DNA from: Tachypleus tridentatus
Lineage: Eukaryota; Arthropoda; Merostomata; Xiphosura; Limulidae
Direction: 5' to 3'
DNA: 64,000 nucleotides
NCBI RefSeq assembly: GCF_004210375.1
Contig: NC_134831.1
Coordinates: 44,922,035 to 44,986,034, forward strand
Shown piece by piece: positions 1 through 11,706 of this stretch. The stretch's first letter is position 1, and each line of letters begins with the position of its first letter. The notes under the pieces were generated by a model. The model was not told where the DNA came from. It was given only the letters and a program-made list of their open reading frames with translations, and did not search any database. A program made the translations under genes and the position numbers.

Positions 1-477
1 CAAGTTTTTATCAAATTTGATTTTAATTTATGAGAGTTAAAATTAGAAGAAACAACTTGCGTGACAAATGTTTATAGAAAACAGACACTAAGCTGTCATA
101 TAATTATTGTTCTCGCCTGTTATGAGTTTTACACCTGGCAAAACAATATAATCTAAACATTATTCGCAAATCCCCAATATTTTAGTATTCAAGTATTGTG
201 CATTTAAACCGGAAGTACCAAAAATGATAAGATGTATCATAATACTAACTTAGGTTCGGTACAAGTCTCATTCTATGTTAATTCTCGCTCTGTGTTTGTT
301 AATTTTCTTACATGAATTATTGCCACACCTCTGGAACTATCAGAGCCAAACTTGTCAGGCTGAACCGGGAAGGGATCTTTTTTTCTTAATCTATCTATGA
401 CTTATCCCTCCCTAACAAGAGGATATCAAGGGAAGTTAAAACGCCCCAGTATGTCATTCAGAAATGAAAAGGTTTAG
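1..477. other. Intergenic DNA, no gene seen
   Basis: AT-rich sequence with frequent stops in all frames. I see no repeat family member or coding exon before the PLE remnant begins near 478. Confidence 0.6.
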
Positions 478-655
478 GAATGCGTCTCAGAATGGCTGGT
501 ATGAGTATTAACACTTTTACTGATAAAGAGAGAACAACGTTTCGACCTTCCTAGGTCATCTTTAGGTTTTGAAAGATAGAGTTTGCAAGTGACCGTAGCC
601 TGACACGTCTTAGGAACGAGAGTATAAACGGTTACGAGATTGTAGGCAGTGTTGC
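478..655 (-). mobile_element. Penelope-like element 3' terminus, minus copy
   Basis: Reverse-complement copy of the PLE terminal region that also occurs on the + strand at 690-866 and 49.2 kb. It holds the conserved block GGTCGAAACGTTGTTC followed by TCAGTAAAAGTGTTAATA. No protein-coding part survives. With the next entry it forms a tail-outward inverted pair whose centre lies around 655-690. It is assigned to PLE because the same terminal block follows a recognisable PLE endonuclease ORF at 53-54 kb. Confidence 0.6.
532..566 (-). ncRNA. Hammerhead-ribozyme-like hairpin (PLE), decayed
   Basis: Read on the minus strand: CTAAAGA, then a hairpin with GACC/GGTC stem and TAGGAA loop, then GAAAC. 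This matches the pattern CTGANGA-hairpin-GAAA except for a G-to-A change in the first box, so it would be catalytically dead. One unpaired T sits between the first box and the stem in every copy. Confidence 0.4.
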
Positions 656-689
656 ACTTGTACAATCCCGTACCCGTTTATTCTTTCGT

Positions 690-866
690 CCCTAAAACAT
701 ATGTCCGGCAACGGTCACTTGCAAACTATCTCTCTATTAACCTGAAGATGAGTTAGAAAGGTCGAAACGTTGTTCTCTGCTTTATCAGTAAAAGTGTTAA
801 TACCCATATCACCCGTTCTGAGATACATTTTTATTTCAAGTGGGTTTCTCGTGGTGAAGAAAAGAT
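690..866 (+). mobile_element. Penelope-like element 3' terminus, plus copy
   Basis: Mirror partner of 478-655. It shares GGCAACGGTCACTTGCAAACT upstream (with substitutions), the hammerhead-like block, and the downstream part TTCTGAGA. It continues into CAAGTGGGTTTCTCG, which corresponds to the extreme 3' end seen at 46.5 and 53.05 kb. Non-coding remnant. Confidence 0.6.
741..775 (+). ncRNA. Hammerhead-ribozyme-like hairpin (PLE)
   Basis: CTGAAGA (742-748) and GAAA (764-767) flank a short stem-loop that is less well paired here (GAGTT against GGTC) than in the 54.09-kb copy. The CTGANGA and GAAA boxes are intact. Confidence 0.4.
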
Positions 867-877
867 CTAGGAATATA

Positions 878-1151
878 CGGCCCGGCATAGCCAGGTCGTT
901 AAGACGATTAACTCGCAATTTGAGAGTTGCGGGTTGAATTCCCCGTTATACCAAACATGCTCGCCCTTTCAACCATGGTATCGTTATTATGCATCGGTCA
1001 ATCACTCTATTTGTTGGTAAAGATGTCGCCCCAGAGTTGGCGGTGATGACTAGCTTCCTCCCTTGTAGTCTTACACTGGCAAATTAGTGATGGCTAGCAC
1101 AGATAGCCCTCGTGTAGCTTTGTGCGAAATTCGAGAAACAAACAAACAAAA
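878..1151 (+). mobile_element. SINE-A copy, full length with target duplication
   Basis: Full-length tRNA-derived SINE beginning at GGCCCGGCAT and ending in an ACAAACAAAC tail. It is flanked by a 10-bp target duplication TAGGAATATA at 868-877 and 1152-1161. The B-box region GGGTTGAATTCC is mutated. It sits directly beside the PLE terminus. Confidence 0.85.
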
Positions 1152-1558
1152 TAGGAATATATACATGATTGTTGAAATCGAATCTGTCATGGAATGTTGT
1201 GGTTATGGTACCATTTCTGAAGTTGTTTTCTTACCTCTATCTACAAGCTAACAGAAACAAACTTAAAACACGCTCTCATGTACCACAGGAGGTTGTTCTC
1301 CAGTGTTTTGTCTTCCATTTTTCCGGTCTTTTGAAATAGATATAGAAGGAGATGAGAATAACAGAGAAACTTGAACAGTGCAGTGGAGCCTCTGTTAATT
1401 GGAAAAACACGGGTATTTTGTGTTAGAAATACTCACTTACATTATTAGAAAGATACCTTATAACATTTCGAAAGTGCAGTACGCCATCAAGAATATTCAC
1501 ATACGTTGCAACATAATTTTTAAGTTAATAAATTGATATAATATCATAGTGACGGCTT

Positions 1559-1831
1559 GGTTTATTTTGAATTTCGTGCAAAACTACACAAGAGCTATCT
1601 GAGCTAGCAGTCCCTAATTTAGCAGTGAAAAACTAGAAGGAAGGCAGCTAGTCATCACCAACCATCGCCAATTCTTGGGCATCTCTTTTATCAACGAATA
1701 GTGAGATTGACCATCACATTATAACACCCCCACGGCTGAAAGGACGAGCATGGTTGGTGTGACGGAGATTCGAACCCAAGACCCTCAGACTACAAATCGA
1801 GCGCCTTAACCACCTGGTCATGCGTGGCCCG
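1559..1831 (-). mobile_element. SINE-A copy
   Basis: Reverse-strand full-length copy: the tail side starts with a TTTGAATTTCGTGCAAAAC block and the tRNA-like head ends near GGTCATGCGTGGCCC. B box, minus strand, reads GGGTTCGAATC. Confidence 0.85.
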
Positions 1832-3240
1832 AAAAAGAAGAGAAACAGACTTAATTATAAATAATTAGAAACTAGTTTCTGATAATCAAATTTACTCTTT
1901 ATAGCACTGGACGTAAACATAATTACAACAAATAAGACACAAAAGGAAAAATATATAGATTAATTAATGGTTTCTGTAAGCATTGTATGTCGACATTTCA
2001 TTCAATTAAAAGTAACTGAAATCAAAGTAAACAAATCTAAAAATGTGTAAATGTATTTCTGTGGAAAAAATTGCGAGTCGAGTGCCCTAACTGCCTGGCT
2101 ATGCAGTGACGAATAAACTACTGCATACACGAGTCGCACAATAGTAGAATATACAACAGCAACCATATATTACTCCAAATACAATGTATGAATTCGCAGC
2201 TTTATACTTTCGAAAATAATTTATTTGATTATGATTTGTTTTTTGTTAAACATTCTTGATTTGCTCGTGGATTATTAATACTGATTCTGGTGTCTTCTTT
2301 GTTAGTTTAAAATTTCTCAATAAAGTCGTACATTTTATTTTTGTTTGAACTTGAAAAAAAATACACCATCCTTATATTTACCGTGTTTGACATAACAATC
2401 ACAAGGAAGTCAGTGTTTCTGTTGTTGTTTTTCGTTTAATGTGCCCCTATAAGTCTACGAATTTACAATGGTAAAATAAGAGGCTTGATTCCCTCAGTGA
2501 ACGTAGCAGATCGCCCGCTGTAACTTTGCTATAAAAAAACACACACAGTTTTTTAATTATCAAATAGAAGGTTTTGTTTACAGTATATGTGTATGTGATT
2601 AAGTGTAACTTAGACCGATAAGGCCGAGTAATTGCTTACGTAAAGAAGGCCTAATACAGCAGCCTTGCTGGCGAAACGAAACTTAATACAATCCAATGCA
2701 CACTGATTTAACATAAAATAGCAAAATAATCACTTTAATTTTACTTATCATTGCGTCAGCTGCATATTGCTGATCGACATAGACAAACAGCTGCCAGTGA
2801 TGACCATTTAAGGTCAGTTAAATTAGTGACTAGAGCCCAAAGGCTGACGCAGACTGAATGGTTCCCTGTTCTCGTGCATGTTGATCCAGCATCAGTTCGT
2901 TCTGGGCAGAGCATTATCAAGGAGTATGACCGATATGAAGAAAATATTGCGATCCCAATCAATGAGAACTACCAGATCCCGGTTCAAATATTGCCGACCT
3001 TACTGGTTCATTGTCAGAATCTTTTCGTCTAGGGGTCAGTAGCATTACAAACAGACGTTTTATCCAACTTTGTCTCGTGACCTAGCTTATTAAAACTGGA
3101 TGCATAGTTTTCATTCACTGGTTGGGTCACGAGATTACAAATCACGTAATTGTAATTTACATAATCCTGTGCAAAGTATCTGTACATAATATACTCTTCA
3201 GCAATATTAATAATATATAAACATCACCGCTAGAGAAAAT
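1832..3240. other. Intergenic DNA with two SINE scraps
   Basis: No gene recognised. A SINE-A head scrap (minus, about 2068-2110) and a SINE-C 3' scrap (plus, 2483-2552, ending in CACACACAG) are the only identifiable elements. An open frame at 2751-3032 has no recognisable motif and overlaps an open frame on the other strand, so I do not call it a gene. Confidence 0.5.
2483..2552 (+). mobile_element. SINE-C 3' fragment
   Basis: Retains only the half after the B box: GTAGCAGATCGCCCGCTG, CTTTGCTATAA and a CA-repeat tail. Confidence 0.6.
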
Positions 3241-3594
3241 AGATATCAGTCTCATAATAGACTGCTGGCCAAAATCTTAAGGCTAATGAACATAAAGAAA
3301 AAATACGCATTTTGCGTTGTTAGACTCAACCACTTATTTTAGTGGAGCTTCAAAAGATGAAAATAAGAAAAGGGAAAATAAAAATAAAAAACTTTTTGAG
3401 CATTTAATAGGGAAAATAGATATCAGTCTCATAATAGACTGCTGGCCAAAATCTTAAGGCTAATGAACATAAAGAAAAAATACGCATTTTGGTTTGTTAG
3501 ACTCAACCACTTATTTTAGTTGAGCTTCGAAAGATGAAAATAAGAAAAGGGAAAATAAAAATAAAAAAACTTTTGAGCATTTAATAGGGAAAAT
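3241..3594 (-). repeat. Tandem duplication (2 x 177 bp) of a Tc1-like terminal region
   Basis: Two near-identical 177-bp units, 3241-3417 and 3418-3594, each containing GACTGCTGGCCAAAATCTTA, a motif typical of Tc1-like inverted termini. They differ by a few substitutions and indels. The unit adjoins the Tc1-like transposase remnant on its 3' side, so it is the 3' terminal region of that transposon, duplicated in place. A diverged relative lies at 49803-49972. Confidence 0.75.
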
Positions 3595-3694
3595 GTGAAC
3601 ACTATGAAAATAGCTTAAATACTAGCTGGTCAAAAGTTTGAGACCATACCAAAAAGAAGTCCTAAACACGGTGGGAAATGCCCAACAAGAGGTC

Positions 3695-4296
3695 TCAGTA
3701 GTGAATTGCACGGCCGTCATTGTGAATAACTTCAAACATTCGCTTTGGTATAGTCGATATAAGCGTTTGCTAAAGGCTGTCTGGAATGTTATTTCAAGTG
3801 GTGAAGAAGGCTTCACGAAGATCATCCACTGTTTGGAATTGACGTTCATGTCTATAGACTTCCCTTGCCATCCACCCCCAAACATTTTCAATGGGGTTCA
3901 GTTCGGGGGAACACGCTGGATGATCCAAAAGAATCACGTTTTTCGCCATGAAAAAGTCCTTTGTCCTTTTGGCGTTGTGGATTGCAGCGTTGTCCTGCTA
4001 AAATATCCAGTCACTTCCATACAAGCGAGGGCCTTCAGTCAATAAGGATGCTCTCTCTAACATGCCAATGTAGCCAGCTGCTGTTTGACGTCCCTGTATA
4101 ACCTGAAGCTCCATTATTCCATGGAAGGAGAAAGCACCCAGATCATGATGGAACCTCTTCCACTGTGCCGTGTAGAAAATGTCTCCGGTGGGGTATCCTT
4201 ATCGTGCCAGTATCGTTGGAAGCCATCTGAACAATCCAGGTTAAATTTTTTCTCATTATGGATGTAAAGTATAACAGTAGAAGTATTTACTGACAT
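3695..4296 (-). pseudogene. Tc1-like DD34E transposase, broken and 5' truncated
   Basis: Minus-strand remnant of the catalytic half of a Tc1/mariner transposase, which cuts and pastes its element into TA sites. Visible in order: DEKK-like and GFQRYWHDKDTP region, GSIMIW, then QDNAAIHNAK with a catalytic Asp, and CSPELNPIENVWGWM with the catalytic Glu. There are 34 residues between the Asp of QDNA and the Glu of PIEN, the Tc1 DD34E spacing. The natural stop (TGA) lies at 3695-3697. Breaks: a one-base frameshift in the IWGAFS motif near 4137 and an in-frame TAG just before QDNA. The N-terminal DNA-binding half is absent; a 47-bp minisatellite begins at the truncation edge. Confidence 0.85.
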
Positions 4297-5095
4297 AAAA
4301 CTACATGATTGTAAAGTATAGCAGTAGAAGCATTTACTGACATAAAACTATATGGATATAAAGTATAGCAGTAGAAGTATTTACTGACATAAAACTACAT
4401 GATTGTAAAGTATAGCAGTAGAAGTATTTACTGGTATAAAACTATATGAATGTAAAGTATAGCAGTAGGAGTATTTAGTAACATAAAACTACATGAATGT
4501 ATAAAACTATATGAATGTAAAGTATAGCAGTAGGAGTATTTACTAACCTAAAACTACATGAATGTAAAGAATAGAAGTAGAAGTATTTACTGACATAAAA
4601 CTATATGGATATAAAGTATAGCAGTAGAAGTATTTACTGATGTAAAACTATATGGATGTAAAGTATAGCAGTAGAAGTATTTACTGACATAAAACTACAT
4701 GATTGTAAAGTATAGCAGTAGAAGTATTTACTGACATAAAACTATATGGATATAAAGTATAGCAGTAGAAGTATTTACTTGTATAAAACTATATCGATGT
4801 AAAGTATAGCAGTAGGAGTATTTAGTAACATAAAACTACATGAATGTAAAGTATAGCAGCAGGAGTATTTACTCTCATAAAACTACATGATTGTAAAGTA
4901 TAGCAGTAGAAGTATTTACTGGTATAAAACTATATGGATGTAAGGTATAGCAGTAGGAGTATTTACTATCATAAAACTATATCGATGTAAAGTATAGCAG
5001 TAGGAGTATTTAGTAACATAAAACTACATGAATGTAAAGTATAGCTGTAAAAGTATTTACTAATATAAAACTATATGGATGAAACAATATGGTAA
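4250..5095. repeat. 47-bp minisatellite, about 18 copies
   Basis: Direct tandem units of 47 bp containing GTAAAGTATAGCAGTAGAAG and ATTTACTGACATAAAACTA. The first two unit starts lie at 4264 and 4311. Variants alternate between ACATGATT, ATATGGAT and ATATCGAT ends, indicating higher-order or patchy homogenisation; one shortened unit occurs near 4490-4515. Units decay toward 5095. Confidence 0.9.
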
Positions 5096-7289
5096 TGGAT
5101 TATTTTTATCAATATAAAACTATTTGGATTATACAATGTAGCAGCAGAAGAATATACCAACATTGAATATACTCATGTATCAGTGAAAGATTTTATTAGT
5201 ACATAACTATAGAGAGGTAACATGTGGACGAATATACCAATAAAGAAATGTGTGAATATAACAAAAAGTACGGCAGTGAAAGAATGATCCGTCCACCAGA
5301 TGAAAGAAAATCCAACATCAAGTGTTACATGTCTTCAGTTAGCCCCTGAACCGGTGGAGTAGAGCATATTTATAAATCAAAAATGCTAATTAGTATTCTT
5401 TAAAAAGCATTTTACATTTGTTGAAATACTCTATTATATTTTATACATAGGAACAACCAGAATGATTCTAGGAGAAATATTACAAATAAATTAACTCCTC
5501 CGTCAACGCAATTTTTAAAAATGGCGATTCGTTTTCGTCTAAAATTAGGCTTTAGAATACAAGATGCAAACAAAGTTTTCTCCAAGATGTTTTCTGATTA
5601 ACTTTCAATGATGTTCATATTTAGTATTACTTGTCAGTTACACCATGTGTAAGCACGTGTCAAAATATGAACAAATATGAAACCTATAATATAACAATAT
5701 GCAAGATATTTCGTAGGCATACCGTCGTCGTACCGGGAAATCCGCCATCAACGTATATACGGAAATGCCTTTATCTGATACACTTTACGTAACTTATAGC
5801 CAATTAGTACATTTAGTGCATGTGTATCTTGGATTTACTTAATGACTGTGACAGGAAGTGCCCAACTACAATTCTGTCCTCTTTTACTTCCAACAGCCAA
5901 AAAACTCGTTTGACCGAAGTTCTGAAAACTTCGTGTAAATCGTTTATACAATTTGTTGCATGTTATCAACTTTTGTTACAATAAGGAACAATTTCCGATT
6001 TGTTCATAGTGGTCTGTTGTAGTATATAAACCTCTTTACAATGTTAACACAAACAATCCATTGAATAATATGTCGTACGAGTTTGTTTCCTCTCGTTGTG
6101 TTCTCGATAGCATAGTCCTCCATACAAAACAAACAAAACAACAGCGGTGTTGTTGAAAGCCATTTCATTGTGATACATTCAACCTTGTACGTCTAGTACA
6201 TTGCACGAAATATTTCAAGTATTTCATGTCTTTTTTAAAAAGATACGCCTTTTATTTTCATTAATTATTTTCTCAAAAAACAAAAAACACCCACTTCAAA
6301 AATATTTGAGGTATATTGTTTAGTATAAGTTTCCATTCGTTTGTAATAATTACTTTTCAATTATCGGGAATGAGAATACCCTTCACTCTAATTTTTCATT
6401 GTTAAAACAGTTCAACCACTTCGGTTTGAGAGTACAGTCTATTGGCCTTTTTCAGCTAATTATGAACACCAAGTTACAAAACTCTCCATGTTTAAAATTA
6501 TTCCTTGTATATTTTTCAAGATATTTATGAATAAATATATAAAATCACTCATTTTCAGATTATTTTTCAATATAACTATACAGTCATTAAAGGTTGATTT
6601 CGTAAAATATAATTTAAATGTTTAAATTATGTTGTTAATTTTGCCTAATTTTACACAACTTACAGAGCGCAGACTTGTCTTCTTTTATTCTTAACCCTAA
6701 AATTACTGTATGGACGTTATCCACTTTCCATGAAAAATATTTCTACCAAAAACGTATGATACAATCGTTCAATATGATTTATAATGTACACCTCATCGGT
6801 TACGGACAATGTAAGAATAAGTTGAAAGTTAAACCATAATGTACAAATGAATAATATTTTAAACTTGTTTTCTAACTGCTGTAAAGTAAAATTTAAATTA
6901 TTTTTAATGTTAATGTGTTTGTTACCGTAAATTAATTTAAATAGTCCATGTTATCTTCTATGAAAGCTCTCATTCCATTCTCTGCATTTATCCGTTGAAG
7001 TCGAGAATTTAGTAGTGTCAATGTAAACGGGAGTTTAGAGTTAATAGGGGCTTTGGCCGACAATTTTCTATACACCCTTGTTCACACTCCATCATGAACG
7101 ACCATATTTGGCGAGCATTCGTTTGTTAGAAACGCCTTAGTCTCACGCCTCAGATGTCGATAACTTGAACAGTTAATATTTTCGCATCAATTAAAATCAA
7201 TAAAGTGTTATAATTATGACAGAAAAGCTAGCGAGTGGAAATTTACGTAACAATAACTGGGTTTGATCACCATATATTTTTAAAAATAA
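5096..7289. other. AT-rich intergenic DNA, no gene seen
   Basis: About 2.2 kb with no open frame of interest, no SINE and no tandem array. This is one of the longest repeat-poor non-coding stretches of the window. Confidence 0.5.
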
Positions 7290-7392
7290 GTGATCAGTGT
7301 GTATGTTTCCATATAGCAAAGCCACATGGGGCTATTTGCTGAGCCCACCGCGGAGAATCGAACCCCTGATTTTAGCGTTGTAAATCCGTAAA
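7290..7392 (-). mobile_element. SINE-C copy
   Basis: Reverse-strand copy: ATATAGCAAAGCCACATGGGG followed by CGAACCCCTGATTTTAGCG and GTAAATCCG. The 5' tip is missing. Confidence 0.7.
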
Positions 7393-7746
7393 TATTAACA
7401 AGGAGCATAAGTGATCATAATAATACAAAATTACTTTGTTTTTGATAGAATGAAAGATTTTGGTATTTGGCACTTCACCACGAACGGTATCACATAAAGC
7501 GAAGAATCTAAACAGCCAGATTTAGAATCTCCAAAGGCTCAGTTATAATCATTCGTAACTTATAACAACTTGACGGAGAAGAATAACAAGTCAGCAAACT
7601 ATTCGTCGATATGGCTACTGCTACCTAAATAATTTAGCAGGTTTGACTATCGCTGTCATAACATTCTCACATATTGTGTTTATCGGCATAACGCGTTTCA
7701 AACATTGGACCTTTTCTTTATGCAATCAACCATGTTAATCATTAGG

Positions 7747-7876
7747 TTAGCCCCCAGAGACACAGTGATATACCTACGGACTCTCACCACTAGAAACCGG
7801 GTTTCGATACCCTTGGTGGGCAAAGGTCAGGTAGCCTATTGTATAGCCTTTTGCTTAATTTCAAACAAACAAACCG
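7747..7876 (+). mobile_element. SINE-B copy
   Basis: Contains ACTAGAAACCGGGTTTCGAT, the B-box region, GGTGGGCAAAG, and an ACAAACAAAC tail. The open reading frame over 7705-8115 is created by this SINE and is not a gene. Confidence 0.75.
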
Positions 7877-8570
7877 TTAGGTTATGCCCGGCAAAAATAA
7901 ATAGATATATAGAAAAAGGAATGGAAAAAAATAGTTCATTGAATGAACCATTCTTACAGTTATGTATTGATATGTTTTGTAGAATCATATTTGTACATTT
8001 CAGTGTTATTACATTTCTGTATTACAAATTTTATCATTATTTCTGTTTTGAAACGCGTATTTCAGATTTTTCGCTTACATACGAATGTATGTTTTATGAG
8101 TTAATGCCAACTTAAATGGTAAGTTTGAAGGTTCAAAACAAAAACTTTGTAACCATTAAATAACAACTTCAAATCACGTAAGTCTTAACATTGTTGATTT
8201 TTCATTTTTCCCCTGTATTTATTGCGTAAATACATATTCTAAGGGCAGCACACCATTCAGTAATAACAGAAATATTCTGTTAGAGATATCGTGATTCGAA
8301 GTCTGGTATCTAAGTTGGCAGATAAATTTCTCAGCAATCAAAGTCGCTGATTCAAATATTCTCTGGCCTCGATTTGAAATTTTGAAGTAAAATTAGGTCA
8401 CGCGACAACACTTTTTAATGTGACATCAACTGTAGTCCTGGTACATCAGTATTTGTAATTAGCTGTAGCCCAGGGATTGATATATGATTGTTTTCGGGTT
8501 TCCTATCGATGGCTTGTATGTATATAAATACAATATTTGTAAAGTGCACATAAAGTATATTTATAGCGAA
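7877..8570. other. Intergenic DNA, no gene seen
   Basis: AT-rich DNA without recognisable coding or repeat content. Confidence 0.5.
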
Positions 8571-8836
8571 GGCCTGGCATGGCCAGGTGGTTAGGGGCCC
8601 TTGACTCGTAAGCTGCGGGTCGCGGGTTCGAATCTATATCATACCAAACATGTTCGCCTTTTCAGCCTTGGAGCGTTATAATGTGCGGTCAATCTCTTTA
8701 TTCGTTGGTAAAAGAGTAGCAGTTGGCGGTGGGTGGTAATGACTAGCTGCCTTCCCTCTAGTCTTACACTATTAAATTAGGGACGCATAGCAAAGATAGC
8801 CCTCGTGTAGCTTTGCGCGAAATTCAAACAAACAAC
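8571..8836 (+). mobile_element. SINE-A copy
   Basis: Full-length copy starting GGCCTGGCATGGCC with the intact B box GGTTCGAATC and ending in a short CAAA tail. Confidence 0.85.
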
Positions 8837-8904
8837 ATTTATAATGCTTTTCTTTTAACAATAATGGCATTAGTTTCGTTTTGTTTCTATGCGCAAGATG
8901 TTAC

Positions 8905-9105
8905 AAAAGAGGGAAAGTAACTGGTCATCACCGCCCACCGACAACTCGCGAGCTACTCAATTCGAATAGTGGATTTGATCATTCACTTTTATAATTCATT
9001 CCACGACTCAATGTGCCGAGCACAGTTTTGTTTTACGGTAACTTGGAGCGAGCTACAAAATCTCGGATTAACAGACCGGCAAGTTAAACACTGACCCATG
9101 CTCAG
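8905..9105 (-). mobile_element. SINE-D (diverged SINE-A-like) copy
   Basis: Reverse-strand, heavily diverged. The shared centre is visible as AACTGGTCATCACCGCCCAC and CGAATAGTGGATTTGATC, but the tRNA-like head is barely recognisable. Confidence 0.5.
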
Positions 9106-9589
9106 TCCATCTTTAAAATGAAAATAATTTCTTTTTCAACCTTTATTTCGTAATAGGCTCAGCTCATGGACTTATAACTTATATGTCGTAAAAACATTGA
9201 TTGTTTATTTTCTAAGCACGAGTGTCACAAGTGTACTTTGTGCACAGATCAAACCCCTGATCGTGGAGTTACAAAACTTCAAGCTTACCTCAAAGCCACA
9301 TATAAATAGCCACAATTCAATGAATACATGTGAGCAGGTAAATTAACCACATAAATTGTGTTTGTAACATTCTAATTATATGTTTTTATTATTGGGTTCT
9401 GAAATATCTTTTCTCGAAACCATCTTGAAATGTTTCTTAAAGATATTGTAAAGCATAATGTAATCTAGTTGTAGACACATCAAGTGAAGTGAGTGGTTCG
9501 TAGCAGCTGAACATAGAATGTCGTAATCAGAGGTACTTCATGTCCTAAAATCTACAAAAACCACCATTCATCTCCACATGATCAATTTC

Positions 9590-11575
9590 TTTCAACCCAG
9601 TACGGGTCTGTGTATCTAATGATCGATTTCTGCCTACAGAGTACAGATCTGTATATGTCATAGTTAATTTCTGTCTGCACACTGTCAATCTGTGTATGTC
9701 ATAGTTAATTTCTGTCTACACACTGTCAATCTGTGTACGTCATAGTTAATTTCTGTCTACACACTGTCAATCTGTGTATGTCATAGTTAATTTCTGTCTA
9801 CACACTGTCAATCTGTGTATGTCATAGTTAATTTCTGTCTACACACTGTCAATCTGTGTATGTCATAGTTAATTTCTGTCTACACACTGTCAATCTGTGT
9901 ATGTCATAGTTAATTTCTGTCTACACACTGTCAATCTGTGTATGTCATAGTTAATTTCTGTCTACACACTGTCAATCTGTGTATGTCATAGTTAATTTCT
10001 GTCTACACACTGTCAATCTGTGTATGTCATAGTTAATTTCTGTCTACTCACTGTCAATCTGTGTATGTCATAGTTAATTTCTGTCTACACACTGTCAATC
10101 TGTGTATGTCATAGTTAATTTCTGTCTACACACTGTCAATCTGTATACGTCATAGTTAATTTCTGTCTACACACTGTCAATCTGTGTATGTCATAGTTAA
10201 TTTCTGTCTACACACTGTCAATCTGTGTATGTCATAGTTAATTTCTGTCTACACACTGTCAATCTGTGTATGTCATAGTTAATTTCTGTCTACACACTGT
10301 CAATCTGTGTATGTCATAGTTAATTTCTGTCTACACACTGTCAATCTGTGTATGTCATAGTTAATTTCTGTCTACACACTGTCAATCTGTGTATGTCATA
10401 GTTAATTTCTGTCTACACACTGTCAATCTGTGTATGTCACAGTTAATTTCTGTCTACACACTGTCAATCTGTATATGTCATAGTTAATTTCTGTCTACAC
10501 ACTGTCAATTTGTGTATGTCATAGTTAATTTCTGTCTACACACTGTCAATCTGTGTATGTCATAGTTAATTTCTGTCTACACACTGTCAATCTGTGTATG
10601 GCTCAGCGGTATGTCTGCGGACTTACAACGCAAAAAACCGGGTTTCAATACCTGTGGTGGGCAAAGCACAGATAGCCCACTGTGTATCTTTGTGCGAATT
10701 CAAAACAACAACAATATAGTTAACTTCTGTCTACACATTACGGATCTGCGTATGTCATAATTAATTTCTGTCTACATAGTACCAATCTGTGTATGCCATA
10801 GTTAATTTCTGTTTACATAATACCAATCTGTGTATGTGATCGGTAATTTCTGTCTACATAATACCAATCTGTGTATGTCATAGTTAATTTCTGTTTACAC
10901 GGTACCAATCTGTTTATGTCACAGTTAATGTTTGATAAAAGTTTATATTTGCTTGATTGAGTAATGAAAAAAACTCTGTTATAAACGCACGACACGATTT
11001 TGTCATCCTCTTGATTTTTGTCTACCCAGTATGAATCTGTGTACTTCATGACTGATTTCTCCCTATATTGTACGGATCTGTGTACTTCATGACTGATTTC
11101 TCCCTATATTGTACGGATCTGTGTATTTCATGACTGATTTCTCCCTATGTTGTACGGATCTGTGCATTTCATGACTGATTTCTCCCTATATTGTACGGAT
11201 CTGTGTATTTCATGACTGATTTCTCCCTATATTGTACGGATCTGTGTATTTCATGACTGATTTCTCTCTACTCGGTACAGTTGTCTGTATCTCATGATTG
11301 ATTTCTGCCTTCACAATACAGATCTATGTATTTCACGATTATTTTTTGCCTACACAGTAAAGATCAGTGTATCTCATGATCGATTACTGTATACACAATA
11401 CGCATTTATGTTTCTCATGATTTATTTCTTCCTACACAGTAAGGATCTATCTACTTCACAATTGATTTCTGCTTACACAATACACATCTGTGTATTTTAC
11501 GATTGATTTCTGTTTACACGTTCGGATATCTGTATCTACAAATCGATATCTGCTTATACAGTCAGTCAGAGTTAA
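9590..11575. repeat. 41-bp satellite array with homogenised core
   Basis: Tandem 41-bp units built on TAGTTAATTTCTGTCTACAC and ACTGTCAATCTGTGTATGTC. From about 9660 to 10600 some 23 units are nearly identical. On both sides, units diverge (for example CATGACTGATTTCTCCCTA at 11.04-11.27 kb, still with a 41-bp period). A SINE-B copy splits the array at 10598-10712. Confidence 0.95.
10598..10712 (+). mobile_element. SINE-B copy inside the 41-bp satellite
   Basis: GGCTCAGCGGTATGTCTGCG through GGGTTTCAATACC to a CAACAACAAT tail. The head lacks its first few bases at the join with the satellite unit. It marks the boundary between the homogenised core and the diverged right flank. Confidence 0.8.
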
Positions 11576-11585
11576 CAAATATAGT

Positions 11586-11706
11586 CCCCCACTGGTACAG
11601 CGGTAAGTCTACGGACTTACAACACTAAAATCATATGTTCGATTCTCTCCTGTGGACTTAGCAGATAGCTCAATGTGGCTTTGCTATAAGAAAACACACA
11701 CACGTA
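11586..11706 (+). mobile_element. SINE-C copy
   Basis: GTCCCCCACTGGTACAGCGG head, TGTTCGATTCTC B-box region, CTTTGCTATAAG and a CACACACAC tail. It inserted at the right edge of the satellite array. Confidence 0.8.

Noticed and set aside
3638-4045. A 135-residue plus-strand open frame
   Set aside because: It is antisense to the Tc1-like transposase, which has clear DD34E motifs on the minus strand.
7705-8115. A 136-residue plus-strand open frame
   Set aside because: Its N-terminal half is SINE-B sequence and the rest is AT-rich, Phe/Tyr-biased translation.
9660-10600. Regular repeats resembling a CRISPR array
   Set aside because: Units are contiguous 41-bp copies with no variable spacers, and the context is eukaryotic.
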